This document shows positions 8,429-16,740 of a stretch of 36,386 nt of DNA, piece after piece; position 1 is the stretch's first letter, and each line of letters begins with the position of its first letter. The DNA comes from a virus: the IMG/VR virus record IMGVR_UViG_3300049433_000130, positions 1-36,386 of that record. The stretch is one strand, 5' to 3'. A program made the translations under genes and the position numbers. Below the pieces are notes generated by a model, which saw only the letters and a program-made list of their open reading frames with translations, made no database searches and was not told the origin of the DNA.

Positions 8429-9136
8429 TTACTTTGCCATCCCTGCTTTACGCTGCTCGTGCTTTATCAAATCCGTCGCTCGCGCAACGAGATCAATGTT
8501 GTCGAGTTTTCCTTCGCTCGCGCCGGGAACGCCGGGAGCGCCTGCCGTAGTACGCAGCGTCGGCTCGACACTTCGCTCGCGCTTGTAGGCGGGCTCAAGT
8601 GCTGACGCTGCATCCGCAAACGACAGTTTATTCTGAATGCCGTAGCTTGCGATCATCTTTATCCCGGCATAATCGCCTTCGGCGAGATGCGGAAACTTCT
8701 CGATGAGCTGCTCGGATAGCTTCGTGTTTTCAGAGAGCAGGCGTTGATTCACTTGCTCCTGCTGCTGCTGCTTGTAATCCGTGCTCTCTTTGGCGAAGCT
8801 CTTTACCTGGTCGTAGACTTCATCAATCTTCTTGAGCCAGGGGTTAATCTCGGGGTTCCACTCGTCTGAAAGCTTCGGCTTGTTCCGTGCGGAGAGCGCC
8901 TCGTAGCTCGCAAGAGAATCATCAAAAAGCCGTGCGGCACTTTCGTCCTCGACCATGCGCTTGATGCGCGCGCTGTGAGGAGAGAGCTGCTCGAACACGG
9001 ATTGCGTCTCGGTCTGATACTGCTCAAGCTCGCGCACACGCTGCTGCATCTGCGCGTACTCGTTCGGATCGACACCTTGAGAGGGCGGCGTGAATCCGCC
9101 GCCTGGAGAGGGCTCGCTCACGCCGCCGTTACTCAT
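8429..9136 (-). CDS. Scaffolding protein
   Basis: The protein has 235 residues, is highly charged and helical, with glutamine-rich coiled-coil stretches (YAQMQQRVRELEQYQTET, then TDYKQQQQEQVNQRLL and TKLSEQLIEKF). A Pro/Gly-rich N-terminus and a basic C-terminal helix ending IKHEQRKAGMAK are typical of phage scaffolds, whose C-terminus contacts the capsid protein. It is immediately upstream of the major capsid gene. Confidence 0.75.
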   Translation of the reverse strand: MSNGGVSEPSPGGGFTPPSQGVDPNEYAQMQQRVRELEQYQTETQSVFEQLSPHSARIKRMVEDESAARLFDDSLASYEALSARNKPKLSDEWNPEINPWLKKIDEVYDQVKSFAKESTDYKQQQQEQVNQRLLSENTKLSEQLIEKFPHLAEGDYAGIKMIASYGIQNKLSFADAASALEPAYKRERSVEPTLRTTAGAPGVPGASEGKLDNIDLVARATDLIKHEQRKAGMAK

Positions 9137-9139
9137 CGG

Positions 9140-9187
9140 TTACTTCCGACGACCGTGGCGACCGCGACCTTTGTGATGTCTACGCAT
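9140..9187 (-). CDS. Very short basic peptide (15 aa)
   Basis: It reads MRRHHKGRGRHGRRK. A strong ribosome site, GGAGG, lies 8 nt upstream of the ATG, and the stop is 3 nt before the scaffold start. Eleven of 15 residues are K, R or H. The good ribosome site and tight fit between two structural genes support translation, though it could also only be a leader that couples translation of the scaffold gene. A second small basic gene lies at 12445-12582. Confidence 0.45.
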   Translation of the reverse strand: MRRHHKGRGRHGRRK

Positions 9188-9206
9188 TGTGGATACCTCC
9201 ATGTTA

Positions 9207-9692
9207 TTAACCGGGTGGATTCCCCGGCGACACAGGTCCGCTCGGAGCACCGCCCGCCATCCCTGGCACCGCTTGGGGCATTGCGCCCGTAGGCATTGGC
9301 GGAGCACCTGGCATCCCTGCCGTGGGGCTTTGCGGTTGAGCTGGTGAAGCAGAAGCCTGCGCTTTACCCAACTGAGAAGCCGCCGAGGCGAGAATTTCTT
9401 GCGGATCAACTTCCGCAAGAATCTTTGTTACTACGGAGTGCATTCCGGTGATTAACGCCTTCAGAATTACTTCGTCGTCGTTAACCGTGTTGCTCAGTTT
9501 TTCCAAACTGACTCGCACTTGGTTTGCACTCTGCAATCGCTCGATGCTCGGATCAATCCGAGAATCGGGCGTTTTAGGATTCTGAGCTGGAGCGGATTGC
9601 TTCAGCCGAGCGAGGAGTGCGGAAGCGTCGCCCTTGCCGAGCGCGCCGGGGGCCGGAGAGCCTCCGGGTGCGGCTACGGGGAACCCTGCCAT
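9207..9692 (-). CDS. Pro/Ala-rich head-region protein
   Basis: The protein has 161 residues. The start was chosen at MAGFPV because GGATGGAG lies 5 nt upstream; an earlier in-frame ATG would reach into the terminator. A helical middle (IERLQSANQVRVSLEKLSNTVNDDEVILKALITGM) is flanked by Pro/Ala/Gly-rich, probably disordered tails (GMPGAPPMPTGAMPQ). The position between portal and scaffold suggests a minor head or assembly protein. No family is recognised. Confidence 0.6.
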   Translation of the reverse strand: MAGFPVAAPGGSPAPGALGKGDASALLARLKQSAPAQNPKTPDSRIDPSIERLQSANQVRVSLEKLSNTVNDDEVILKALITGMHSVVTKILAEVDPQEILASAASQLGKAQASASPAQPQSPTAGMPGAPPMPTGAMPQAVPGMAGGAPSGPVSPGNPPG

Positions 9693-9707
9693 GAACACTC
9701 CATCCTT

Positions 9708-9750
9708 GAAAAACAAAAATCCCGGAGACAGCTTGCGCTGTCGCCGGGAT
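9708..9750 (-). terminator. Strong intrinsic terminator inside the head operon
   Basis: Read leftward, the stem is ATCCCGG / CCGGGAT around an inner GACAGC / GCTGTC stem, with one mismatched pair between them and a GCAA loop. It is followed by TTTTTGTTTTT. It lies after the 70-residue gene downstream of portal and just before the ribosome site of the next gene, so it would limit read-through from terminase/portal into scaffold and capsid genes. A second, weaker hairpin lies just upstream of it (about 9750-9775). Confidence 0.85.
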
Positions 9751-9798
9751 CGCCGTCGATACTCTTCCCTAGGGGTATCGGCGGCTTCGGCGGATGCC

Positions 9799-10011
9799 TT
9801 AGTACGTCTGCTCGACGACCTCGATGCCGTTGAGCTTTCCGTCGCGCCAGGTGAGCTTCGCGCTACCTATCATCGGAGGATTTGAAATCACCGCGATGAG
9901 CCGCGCTGCTGCGCGCGGATTCTGTCCTGCGAGATGAACGATCGCCGCGATGATGCTCTCCTCTGCGGATTCCGTGAGGAGGCCGCGCGCATTGACAAGA
10001 GAGCCATTCAA
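9799..10011 (-). CDS. Small protein after portal
   Basis: It has 70 residues, read from a TTG one base after the portal stop codon; the nearby ATG is in another frame. The sequence MNGSLVNARGLLTES..., with a helical stretch SIIAAIVHLAGQNPRAAARLIAVI and a C-terminal strand region TWRDGKLNGIEVVEQTY, looks like a real folded small protein. It is the last gene before a strong terminator. The function is unknown. Confidence 0.55.
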   Translation of the reverse strand: MNGSLVNARGLLTESAEESIIAAIVHLAGQNPRAAARLIAVISNPPMIGSAKLTWRDGKLNGIEVVEQTY

Positions 10012-10012
10012 G

Positions 10013-11989
10013 CTACGCGGCTACCCTTGGAACTTTGCTTGCGTTCTTCGGCGCGCTTCGTGTGCGCGGTGGAGGGGAAGCGGCGGCACCGGAAAGCGCA
10101 GGGGGCTGATGAAGGATACGTTCTTGAATTTGCTGCCAGTCGGGAGTATTCGTACGCTGCCAGTAGGCGACCTTATCAATAATACCGTTCTGTAGTTCTT
10201 GTAGTAGTCGCGCGCGAACGCTCGACTCCGACCAGGCCATTGTGCTGCCCGTGACAATATCGAAGTTGAACGTGCCAAGAAGGAAAGCGCCACCGAGTTT
10301 TTCTTCACTAATGTTTCCTTCGCTGTCGGTTACGGCGACGGCGTGAGCTTCGGTGTATCTCCGCTGCATGAACCAGGCGGCAATCCTCATCGCCTCAACG
10401 ACGCTCTGCTCCATGCGCTTCGTTTCCGCCACGAGTCTTGATCCGCCGATCTCGGCCAACAGATCGTACCCCGCCGCAGAATCGACACGACCCGCAGCTT
10501 CACCTTGCATAATGCCCGTAGCGCCCACGATTCTTTCCATGTTCGACACCATGAAATTACACCATTGAAACCATGTCTCCGATAATTGAGGAAACTCGAA
10601 CGGCTGAACTTCGCTGACTTTTCCGACACGAACCACCTGCCCGGGCTTGACTAAAAGTGTATTCTGTTCGATGTTGCTTCCTTGCCCTGCGAGTACCGGG
10701 CGGAGCGAGGAATAACGCAAGTTATCCATCATGATAGACAGACTCACATTGAGCGACATTTGGATGTCTTCACAATCGAGCGCACATCCCTTAACCCAAG
10801 GGCCCTCAAGCGCTTCCCCATCGGAGAAGAGGGCGTGAGGTACCGGGCCATCCCAAGCGCGATCATCAACAAGTACGAGGTCCGGCAAGAGGAAAGTCGT
10901 GCGCCGCCAATGCGGATATTTCGGTACAAGCCTCTTCTCCATCACCGGCTCCATGCGGAGCTTGAAGCCGGGAAGCGTAACAGTCGTGCCGTCGGGCTGT
11001 GGATGCTGCTCTTCTTCCGCTGGCTCGAACTGCGGAATGCCCTCGTCGTCCCGTGCAATCTTCTTTCGCGGGTTGCCCGACACGTCGTAGACCTGCACGT
11101 CTTTGCGCACGAGTGTGCGATCGCGATGAAAGAGCTCGATAATCTGCACGGAGTCTTCGTTTGAGAATTGCGGCTTCGCGCTTGGCCCCGTCATTGAGTA
11201 AGCGCTGATTACAGGGCGACCGTTGACAATCGTTCCGAGATTTTGATTCGTCGCGGCCATGCGTCGCCACGGATCGCCAAGCGGGCTCTGCGGCATGCTG
11301 CCGCCGGAGTGCATCTTCCCGCGCTTACCGTCTTCCGCTCCGGCGTAAATCTTCTCGGCAGACTCCTCGTATAAGAGCGCGGCTTCGCTTCGCAGTAACG
11401 TCTCGCGATGTCCGACGAACTGCATGCGATGCGTCGTGTCGGCACGATCATCGAGAATCAAACGCCAGCCGGGAATGACATCGCACGTTACGTCGCCGAC
11501 GCCGCCGTTGTCGGTCGGGTCCCACGATATTTTCCACGAACAGGTGCGCGTTGAGTTTGCCAGAAGCTCCGCTTTGCGGAGCTTCGTCTTCATATTCTTC
11601 TCGCGCCACCACTTCATCATTACTTGGCGAAGGAGTTTACTCGCCTTCGCGTCTCCGAACTCGGTTGGTTCAATTACAGGTATAGGATCTTGCTTCGTCA
11701 TAATCGCGAGCTTGTGGAGTATCAATGCTTTTGTGAAGTTGACTGTCAATGCTGCGCGCGTACTTGGCATCGGGACGTTCCAATGCCTACCGTACATCAA
11801 GTTAGCGCCGATGCGGTCGGACTTCCGCCGGGCATCTTCATTAGCGTCGGCCCGCGCTACATACTCAGCGCAACGCAGGACAAGCCGTTTCTCCCACGAT
11901 GCGTCCTCATCGTCTCCCGCCGACTTACTCTTCTTGCTGGACGAGGGTGTAACACCCCCGGCGAGCGCCTCGTCTTGCTTTGAGATCAT
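10013..11989 (-). CDS. Portal protein
   Basis: The 658-residue protein is within the usual range for podovirus portals. It starts in ATGA overlap with the zinc-ribbon gene and lies between large terminase and scaffold. The N-terminal half has features seen in P22-type portals (ANLMYGRHWNVPMPST; NFTKALILHKLAIMTKQDPIPVI; a KWWREKN helix near residue 130). The C-terminal half carries the long helical barrel region (GEAAGRVDSAAGYDLLAEIGGSRLVAETKRMEQ...). The portal forms the dodecameric ring through which DNA is packaged and ejected. The call rests on size, sequence character and gene order. Confidence 0.8.
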   Translation of the reverse strand: MISKQDEALAGGVTPSSSKKSKSAGDDEDASWEKRLVLRCAEYVARADANEDARRKSDRIGANLMYGRHWNVPMPSTRAALTVNFTKALILHKLAIMTKQDPIPVIEPTEFGDAKASKLLRQVMMKWWREKNMKTKLRKAELLANSTRTCSWKISWDPTDNGGVGDVTCDVIPGWRLILDDRADTTHRMQFVGHRETLLRSEAALLYEESAEKIYAGAEDGKRGKMHSGGSMPQSPLGDPWRRMAATNQNLGTIVNGRPVISAYSMTGPSAKPQFSNEDSVQIIELFHRDRTLVRKDVQVYDVSGNPRKKIARDDEGIPQFEPAEEEQHPQPDGTTVTLPGFKLRMEPVMEKRLVPKYPHWRRTTFLLPDLVLVDDRAWDGPVPHALFSDGEALEGPWVKGCALDCEDIQMSLNVSLSIMMDNLRYSSLRPVLAGQGSNIEQNTLLVKPGQVVRVGKVSEVQPFEFPQLSETWFQWCNFMVSNMERIVGATGIMQGEAAGRVDSAAGYDLLAEIGGSRLVAETKRMEQSVVEAMRIAAWFMQRRYTEAHAVAVTDSEGNISEEKLGGAFLLGTFNFDIVTGSTMAWSESSVRARLLQELQNGIIDKVAYWQRTNTPDWQQIQERILHQPPALSGAAASPPPRTRSAPKNASKVPRVAA

Positions 11990-12441
11990 GCCGGTGCTCG
12001 ATAGTTCGACTCAGCGAGCATCGACTTGATCGACTTTACGTCGCTCAAGTCGGGCGGCTCGATAAGCGCGGCTTCACCCTTGCGGTCGAGCTTCTCGCCT
12101 CCGCTCTTGAGGTGGTCGGCGTATTCCTTCGCGACTTTCCATTGCGAGGGCATGTCACGCGGCGAGACCGGCTCTACGCCTTTGGAGGCGTAGAGCGCGT
12201 CACGCGAAGCGCGATCCTCCGGCATCTCGCACCCGAGCGTATCGCTGAAGCGCGTGCCCGTGCGCGGGTTGCGGTACATGCGCGTGCGATCTTCAACGAA
12301 GTTGAAGTCGCCGAAGACGCGGCTGTACGCGCACATCTTATGTGTTTGATGAGCGGCACGCATGTGCGAAGGCGCTTCGCCCATCGCGAAGCTGTGCTCG
12401 AACCGTTCGCCATGTTCGCACTTGAACTCGTAGAACGGCAT
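11986..12441 (-). CDS. FmdB-like zinc-ribbon-type protein
   Basis: The protein has 151 residues. It begins MPFYEFKCEHGERFEHSF, very close to the start of FmdB-type small zinc ribbons (MPxYEYxCxxCGxxFE). Here the second cysteine of the first pair is replaced by histidine (C8-x-H10), followed by H26, H31 and C37, so a metal site may be altered or lost. The C-terminal half is charged and helical (SQWKVAKEYADHLKSGGEKL). It sits directly upstream of the portal gene, a common location for such proteins in podoviruses. Its role is unknown. Confidence 0.6.
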   Translation of the reverse strand: MPFYEFKCEHGERFEHSFAMGEAPSHMRAAHQTHKMCAYSRVFGDFNFVEDRTRMYRNPRTGTRFSDTLGCEMPEDRASRDALYASKGVEPVSPRDMPSQWKVAKEYADHLKSGGEKLDRKGEAALIEPPDLSDVKSIKSMLAESNYRAPA

Positions 12442-12444
12442 TGC

Positions 12445-12582
12445 TTATCCGCGCCGACCGTGTTCCTTGCGCTCGCTCTTGCGCCCGTGCTTCTTGCGTC
12501 TGTGCTTCTTGCGCTTACTGGAAGTAGAATCGCCCTCTTCGCGGGTCGGCTCGTCACTGCTCGGATCTTCTCCAAAAGCCAT
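12445..12582 (-). CDS. Small Lys/Arg/His-rich protein (45 aa)
   Basis: The start has a strong site (AAGGAGATCATCA then ATG). The N-terminal third is acidic (MAFGEDPSSDEPTREEGD). The C-terminal two thirds are almost all K, R, H and S (KRKKHRRKKHGRKSERKEH). It fits between terminase (18 bp away) and the zinc-ribbon gene (3 bp). It could bind nucleic acid. The acidic/basic polarity is unusual and no family is known. Confidence 0.6.
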   Translation of the reverse strand: MAFGEDPSSDEPTREEGDSTSSKRKKHRRKKHGRKSERKEHGRRG

Positions 12583-12600
12583 TGATGATCTCCTTGCTCT

Positions 12601-14745
12601 CTACGCCCAGTCGCCGACATCGAATCCTCGGATCGCATTCCAAGGAAACTCGATCGCGTCGTTCTTGCCGAACGCTTTTTCTATAGTCTCATCATCGGCA
12701 CGATTGCGTAAGTGCTGTTCCTTCGCCTCAAGGCTTGGCGAATGCGAGAGGCCGAGATCTACTGCCGTTGGGATGCGATCACGCCGAGCCTTCTCGACCA
12801 TCATGAGATACTTTGGGGCTTGCCTGATCGCGATACAGGCTAGGCCCGCTGCCACTACACGGTCGTCGTGTTGATGCTTCTTCGCCGTGCGGTACTCCAT
12901 GCCGTCCTTCTTGAATGTGCTCATCTCTCGTACTAAGCCGCGAGATGCGGGCTTGAAATACCGCTCTTGCACGAACCATTGCAACGTCGAGAAGATCATC
13001 GGGCGATTCGAGGGCTTGGTCTGAAAGCCCGGCTTGTTCTTCTTTACGCCGATCTCGTCCCATTGCTCCTCATACGCAAAATTCGTAAAACCCCATTCGC
13101 TCATACGCTTAAGCACGACGCTGCCGAGTCCGTCGATCTCAGGCAAGATCATGCAGCGGTTGTACCACTCGCATAAATGCACGAGGTCGTCGGCAAAGTC
13201 GATTGGCGCAATCGTGCCTGCGAACTCTGCGACTTGGTTCCCGGTCACAAGGTCGATGACGACGCAGGTCGAGAGGTCGCGCCCCTGCTCGCCGCCCGCC
13301 GTGTCGGAGGCGGCGATGTAGAGATGCCCCTTCTCCGGCGGTTCCCAAACGAAGAGATCGCCTGACTCTCCGATGGCGAACTTCGGGCGCTCGAGCTCAT
13401 GGAAGCTCATCATGGGCGAGAACGGCGAGATCATCGGCTTATACCGGAGCTTGCCACAGACCGGGCCGAGGGTTTCGACGGGGTTGCCATCGGTGTCGGT
13501 TCGCTTGCCCCACATCTCCTTCGCGCGTACGTCGGCCTCCGCACATGAACGCGTGAGGTATTTCATATCGGCGGAGAAGACACTCTCAGAACGCTGAAGG
13601 AAGCAAGTCTGATCGTCCGACGGAAACTCCATATCCAATGCGTCTTCGTCGCCGTCGAGGTCGACGAGCTTTTTGTGTCTCCAGTACATTTGCGCGCGGG
13701 TTACTTTCTTCCCGTCTATCTTTTGTCGCTGTAAACTTAATTGCTCTTGCAATGCTTTTTCATCGCTACTCATACGCCATTCAGAAGGCGGCTCCATTAT
13801 GTACTCATCATCGTGAATATACCACGGCAAGAATATTGCAGTCATTTCCGATTCTGGATTCTTCGCTAATTGCCAAAAATCGTAAAAATCATTCTGTCCG
13901 TTCGGTGTAGACTCCCACGTTACTGAGCATTTTAAACGCGCTTTCGTCCCCATCGCCGGAAGCTGCGGAGACAATGCTTGCCAGAAGTCTTTCAGATTCG
14001 GATAGAACGCGCATTCGTGCAAACCGATGTGCTGCGAAGTGAATCCGCGAGGGTCTAGATTCTTTGCGACATACGTCGCGCCTTCGCTCATCCTGTCGGA
14101 AAAGTATAGTTCTTTCTTCGGTATCTTTGCAGTCTTTGATTCGCTGCGAAGTGGAGGTTTTATTGCACGAATTATTTCTCCGTTCGCGTCTTTTACTACG
14201 GGCAAGCCGTCATAGAACACACGAAAAAATGTAATCACACGCGCGGCTAGGGGTTCATCGTGCGTCGTGTCCAAGGTTCTTACGTTCTCGCCGCGCCACA
14301 GTTCCCAAAAATGTTCACCTGCATCAAAACATGTCGCCCCTAATTGACGCGCCTTTAAGATGAGAAAAAACACCATCAGCCCCATGCGACGGCGCATGAC
14401 TTGCCTATTCCAGATTACTTGCTGACCGCTATTAAAAATGAACGGCGTCTTGCTCATGTCGAGCCGGTTCACAATTTTCAGCATCAACGCGGCGAAGGTC
14501 GGATAGTCTCGGCGACAGAGCGCAATGAGCTTCACGAACGCCTTCGGGTTCGTGTCGTGCAGGTGTTGCCACCAGGGGTTACTCAGGCCCCGGAAGTTCG
14601 GGGTACGGTCGTCGCGCCTTCCCGGCGGGATCACGCCGCCGTTCGCGGTGACGAGCTCGTAGGCTTCGGGCGTGATCTGGCGGTGCGTACGGTCGCGCGG
14701 ATCGTACGGCGTAACGCCTGCTATTGCTGCGGTAGCCTGAGCCAT
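12601..14745 (-). CDS. terL: Large terminase (packaging ATPase/nuclease)
   Basis: The protein has 714 residues. The ATPase domain has the terminase-type Walker A KARQLGAT (about 131-138) and the acidic Walker B region GLHECAFYP with E244. The RNase H-like nuclease domain has the expected acidic triad: D481 in AASDTAGG, E536 in LPEIDGLG and D627/D628 in KHQHDDRVVAAG. The motor translocates DNA through the portal and cuts it to length. A site AAGGATG lies 9 nt before the start; the gene overlaps the previous one by 25 bp. This is the best-supported structural gene in the window. Confidence 0.92.
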   Translation of the reverse strand: MAQATAAIAGVTPYDPRDRTHRQITPEAYELVTANGGVIPPGRRDDRTPNFRGLSNPWWQHLHDTNPKAFVKLIALCRRDYPTFAALMLKIVNRLDMSKTPFIFNSGQQVIWNRQVMRRRMGLMVFFLILKARQLGATCFDAGEHFWELWRGENVRTLDTTHDEPLAARVITFFRVFYDGLPVVKDANGEIIRAIKPPLRSESKTAKIPKKELYFSDRMSEGATYVAKNLDPRGFTSQHIGLHECAFYPNLKDFWQALSPQLPAMGTKARLKCSVTWESTPNGQNDFYDFWQLAKNPESEMTAIFLPWYIHDDEYIMEPPSEWRMSSDEKALQEQLSLQRQKIDGKKVTRAQMYWRHKKLVDLDGDEDALDMEFPSDDQTCFLQRSESVFSADMKYLTRSCAEADVRAKEMWGKRTDTDGNPVETLGPVCGKLRYKPMISPFSPMMSFHELERPKFAIGESGDLFVWEPPEKGHLYIAASDTAGGEQGRDLSTCVVIDLVTGNQVAEFAGTIAPIDFADDLVHLCEWYNRCMILPEIDGLGSVVLKRMSEWGFTNFAYEEQWDEIGVKKNKPGFQTKPSNRPMIFSTLQWFVQERYFKPASRGLVREMSTFKKDGMEYRTAKKHQHDDRVVAAGLACIAIRQAPKYLMMVEKARRDRIPTAVDLGLSHSPSLEAKEQHLRNRADDETIEKAFGKNDAIEFPWNAIRGFDVGDWA

Positions 14746-15107
14746 TCTGCGACATCCTTTTCGCCGGGGCCGCCTTGGTGCTGCGGCTGGAGGTTCGCCT
14801 CGGCATGCGCCCGCGCTCTTGCGCGAGCGGCCAGGGCAGCGTCGAGGTCGAGGTCGCCGGGCGGAAAATCTCCAGAGAAGGCCATCTGGTTGATCGTCGG
14901 CGGAGGCGTCTCGCCGAAGAGGGTGTCACACCCGAGCGTCTCCTCCGCTGCGGTCACGCTCGGGAAGGCGATCTCTTCAGAAGCCGACGGCTCCTGCGGT
15001 AGCCGCGCCAGCGCCGTCGGCTCCTCTTGGGTATCGACGGCGAGCATGGCTTCCATCATCCCACGGAAGGCGCTGCGGACGATCAGGGCGAGGCGCTCGT
15101 CGGTCAA
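14721..15107 (-). CDS. Unknown small protein upstream of large terminase
   Basis: The protein has 128 residues: an N-terminal helix (MTDERLALIVRSAFRGMMEAML), an acidic, Pro-rich middle (TQEEPTALARLPQEPSASEE) and an Ala/Arg-rich helix (LDAALAARARARAHAEANL). It starts 3 bp after the preceding stop and overlaps the terminase start by 25 bp, suggesting translational coupling. It may assist packaging by position only; no domain is recognised. Confidence 0.55.
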   Translation of the reverse strand: MTDERLALIVRSAFRGMMEAMLAVDTQEEPTALARLPQEPSASEEIAFPSVTAAEETLGCDTLFGETPPPTINQMAFSGDFPPGDLDLDAALAARARARAHAEANLQPQHQGGPGEKDVAEWLRLPQQ

Positions 15108-15110
15108 GGC

Positions 15111-15467
15111 TTAACGCGCCTCGACAACGGGAGCGGAAACTTCCACCACTTGCCCTTCGGCGGCTTCCCCGGCACTTTTGGGCTCGTCGCTCGGTCGCGC
15201 CTCACCATCCGTGGGTTCCGTGGGTTCCGTGGGTTGCTCGGGATTGGTGGGCGGCGTGGGCTCGGCCACTGCGCCCTCGGGCCTCGGCAGGCTCTTATCG
15301 AAGTCGTACCGTTCGTATCCCGCCGCATCGCAGCCCTCGCAGCGATAGCCTTCCGCTGGGACCGGAGGCGCGTTGCCGTCCGCGTCTGCCGAGACATAGC
15401 ACACATTATGACAGGCGCGGCACGTTTCACGTACCTGCTGACTCAAGGTATCATGGAGTTTGCTCAT
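15111..15467 (-). CDS. Small zinc-ribbon protein with Pro/Glu/Thr-rich tail
   Basis: The protein has 118 residues from the ATG of MSKLHDTL, 17 bp inside the end of the upstream gene; longer forms of the frame are basic noise. The N-terminal half has paired cysteines, CRACHNVC then CEGC (about residues 14-45), typical of a zinc ribbon. The C-terminal half is disordered with PTEPTEPT repeats encoded by 9-bp tandem DNA repeats. The function is unknown. Confidence 0.65.
   Translation of the reverse strand: MSKLHDTLSQQVRETCRACHNVCYVSADADGNAPPVPAEGYRCEGCDAAGYERYDFDKSLPRPEGAVAEPTPPTNPEQPTEPTEPTDGEARPSDEPKSAGEAAEGQVVEVSAPVVEAR
15211..15237. repeat. Tandem 9-bp repeat in coding sequence
   Basis: GTGGGTTCC occurs twice, followed by GTGGGTTGC, in perfect tandem. 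Read on the minus strand it encodes the PTE units of the zinc-ribbon protein tail. Repeat number can change by slippage in steps of three codons without breaking the frame. Confidence 0.8.
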
Positions 15468-16182
15468 CGTCTTCCTCGCTCTCTTCCTCGTCCTCAAACG
15501 GATCGCGGTCGTCCGGGTCCTCTTCCGGTTCAACGTCGATCACTTCGCCGACCGTGCGCATCACCTGCCCGGCACTCTTCTCGTCATCGGCGTCGATGGT
15601 GCGGAGCATGTCGTTGATGTTTGAGTGCTCAATCTGTACCTTCGCAGTCTGGGCAGGTAGCACGAGCTTCTGGTATGATGAGAGTGCCACAAAGGATGGT
15701 GGCATGCGAAGATCGACGACTTCACCCCCGGCCAGGACCTGCTTCGTGTGCGTCCCTTGGATGTGCCCGATGTGGGCCTTGATCGCGTCTTCAAGCGTGA
15801 AGCCACAAGCGGCAAACGCGTCCTCGATCGCCTGGCAGATCTCAGGCTTGCGAATCTGCGTGAGCGACCTTGCCGCAACGGCCTCGTCTTTGCGTACCGA
15901 GGGGAAGCAAGCGCGCGTTGCATCATTGAGCGCGTCGTTCACGGCGATTCCTTTCGCCAGGCTGCCTAGCACACGAGTGAGCCAATAGCGGTCGCGCTTG
16001 CGCCCGACCAGCGAGATTGCCTCCTCAACGGTTCTCGGCGGCGACTTGCTCCGTTTCATCCACCAGAGGCGGTTCTTTGCCTGCCTCATCTCCTGCGAGA
16101 GCTTCCGCTTCTTCGTTTCGAGTTGCTTGCGCCGCTCCTCCAGGCTGCCCGTCTCCGGCCTCGCTGGTCGCCAAACCGGCAT
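15451..16182 (-). CDS. Probable small terminase subunit
   Basis: The protein has up to 243 residues. The core (about 55-150) looks like a small terminase: a region with repeated helices, RKPEICQAIEDAFAACGFTLEDAIKAHIGHIQG, then an oligomerisation-type segment. The C-terminus is extremely acidic (PEEDPDDRDPFEDEEESEEDDEQ), also seen in small terminases that contact the large subunit. The ATG at 16182 has GAGAGGTGG about 5 nt upstream. It gives a 158-bp out-of-frame overlap with the preceding gene. Alternative starts are ATG at 16089 or 16059. It lies two genes upstream of large terminase. Confidence 0.6.
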   Translation of the reverse strand: MPVWRPARPETGSLEERRKQLETKKRKLSQEMRQAKNRLWWMKRSKSPPRTVEEAISLVGRKRDRYWLTRVLGSLAKGIAVNDALNDATRACFPSVRKDEAVAARSLTQIRKPEICQAIEDAFAACGFTLEDAIKAHIGHIQGTHTKQVLAGGEVVDLRMPPSFVALSSYQKLVLPAQTAKVQIEHSNINDMLRTIDADDEKSAGQVMRTVGEVIDVEPEEDPDDRDPFEDEEESEEDDEQTP

Positions 16183-16492
16183 CTAGCCACCTCTCAATCA
16201 AGGTCACGGCCTTGTCATGGCAACGCTTCGGAGCTGCGTCCGTCTCGTCGTCGCCGAAGTGTTGGAGCGCCTTGAGCGCGACCTCAAACGGGCTTATCTT
16301 CGGCTGCTGCGCCGCAAGCGCAACCTGTCCGATGGCAGCTTCGAGCTGCTGGAGCTTGAGGGCGAGCTGTTGAAACGCGCTGTTGATCGCCTCATCGCGC
16401 GGGGCGATCATCTCGGCTAGCACCGCTTGGATCGCCTGCTGTGAGGCGACCTGTGACCCGCTCTGAAGGAACCTATCGAGCTGCGCCGTCAC
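16025..16492 (-). CDS. Unknown helical protein in late-operon leader
   Basis: The protein has 155 residues, starting in ATGA overlap with the ribbon-helix-helix gene. The N-terminal two thirds are Gln/Ala-rich helices (MTAQLDRFLQSGSQVASQQAIQAVL; AFQQLALKLQQLEAAIGQVALAAQQ), probably coiled coil. The C-terminal 45 residues are acidic and low-complexity. The last 158 bp are shared with the start region of the small terminase candidate in another frame. Confidence 0.6.
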   Translation of the reverse strand: MTAQLDRFLQSGSQVASQQAIQAVLAEMIAPRDEAINSAFQQLALKLQQLEAAIGQVALAAQQPKISPFEVALKALQHFGDDETDAAPKRCHDKAVTLIERWLDAGLATSEAGDGQPGGAAQATRNEEAEALAGDEAGKEPPLVDETEQVAAENR

Positions 16493-16740
16493 GCGGCGAC
16501 GCTCTTGCGCCGGAGGCTTGCACCGCCTTCGCGCAGGACCTCGGCGAGCGCCTCTTCATCGCGCCCGTCGAAGAGCGCGGAGAGCGCGACTTCCACGATG
16601 CTCGACTCACTCACACGGCGATCGAACGCCGTTCGACGCAAGCGGTCGCCGATCTCGTTCGCGACGTTGATCGAGAGCTTCATCGAGCCAGGGCGCGACA
16701 GTTGTTCGCGACGAGTCTCGTCCGTGACCGTATCTATCAT
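16489..16740 (-). CDS. Ribbon-helix-helix DNA-binding protein
   Basis: It has 83 residues from the ATG of MIDTVTDETRRE, which has GAGAGG just upstream; the frame stays open 33 codons further into the previous gene. The pattern MKLSINVANEIGDRLRRTAFDRRVSESSIVEVALSALF is a classic Arc/MetJ/CopG fold: one short beta strand that would contact DNA, then two helices. Dimers of such proteins bind short operators. Sitting near the start of the late block, it may regulate late or early transcription. The target is unknown. Confidence 0.65.
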   Translation of the reverse strand: MIDTVTDETRREQLSRPGSMKLSINVANEIGDRLRRTAFDRRVSESSIVEVALSALFDGRDEEALAEVLREGGASLRRKSVAA

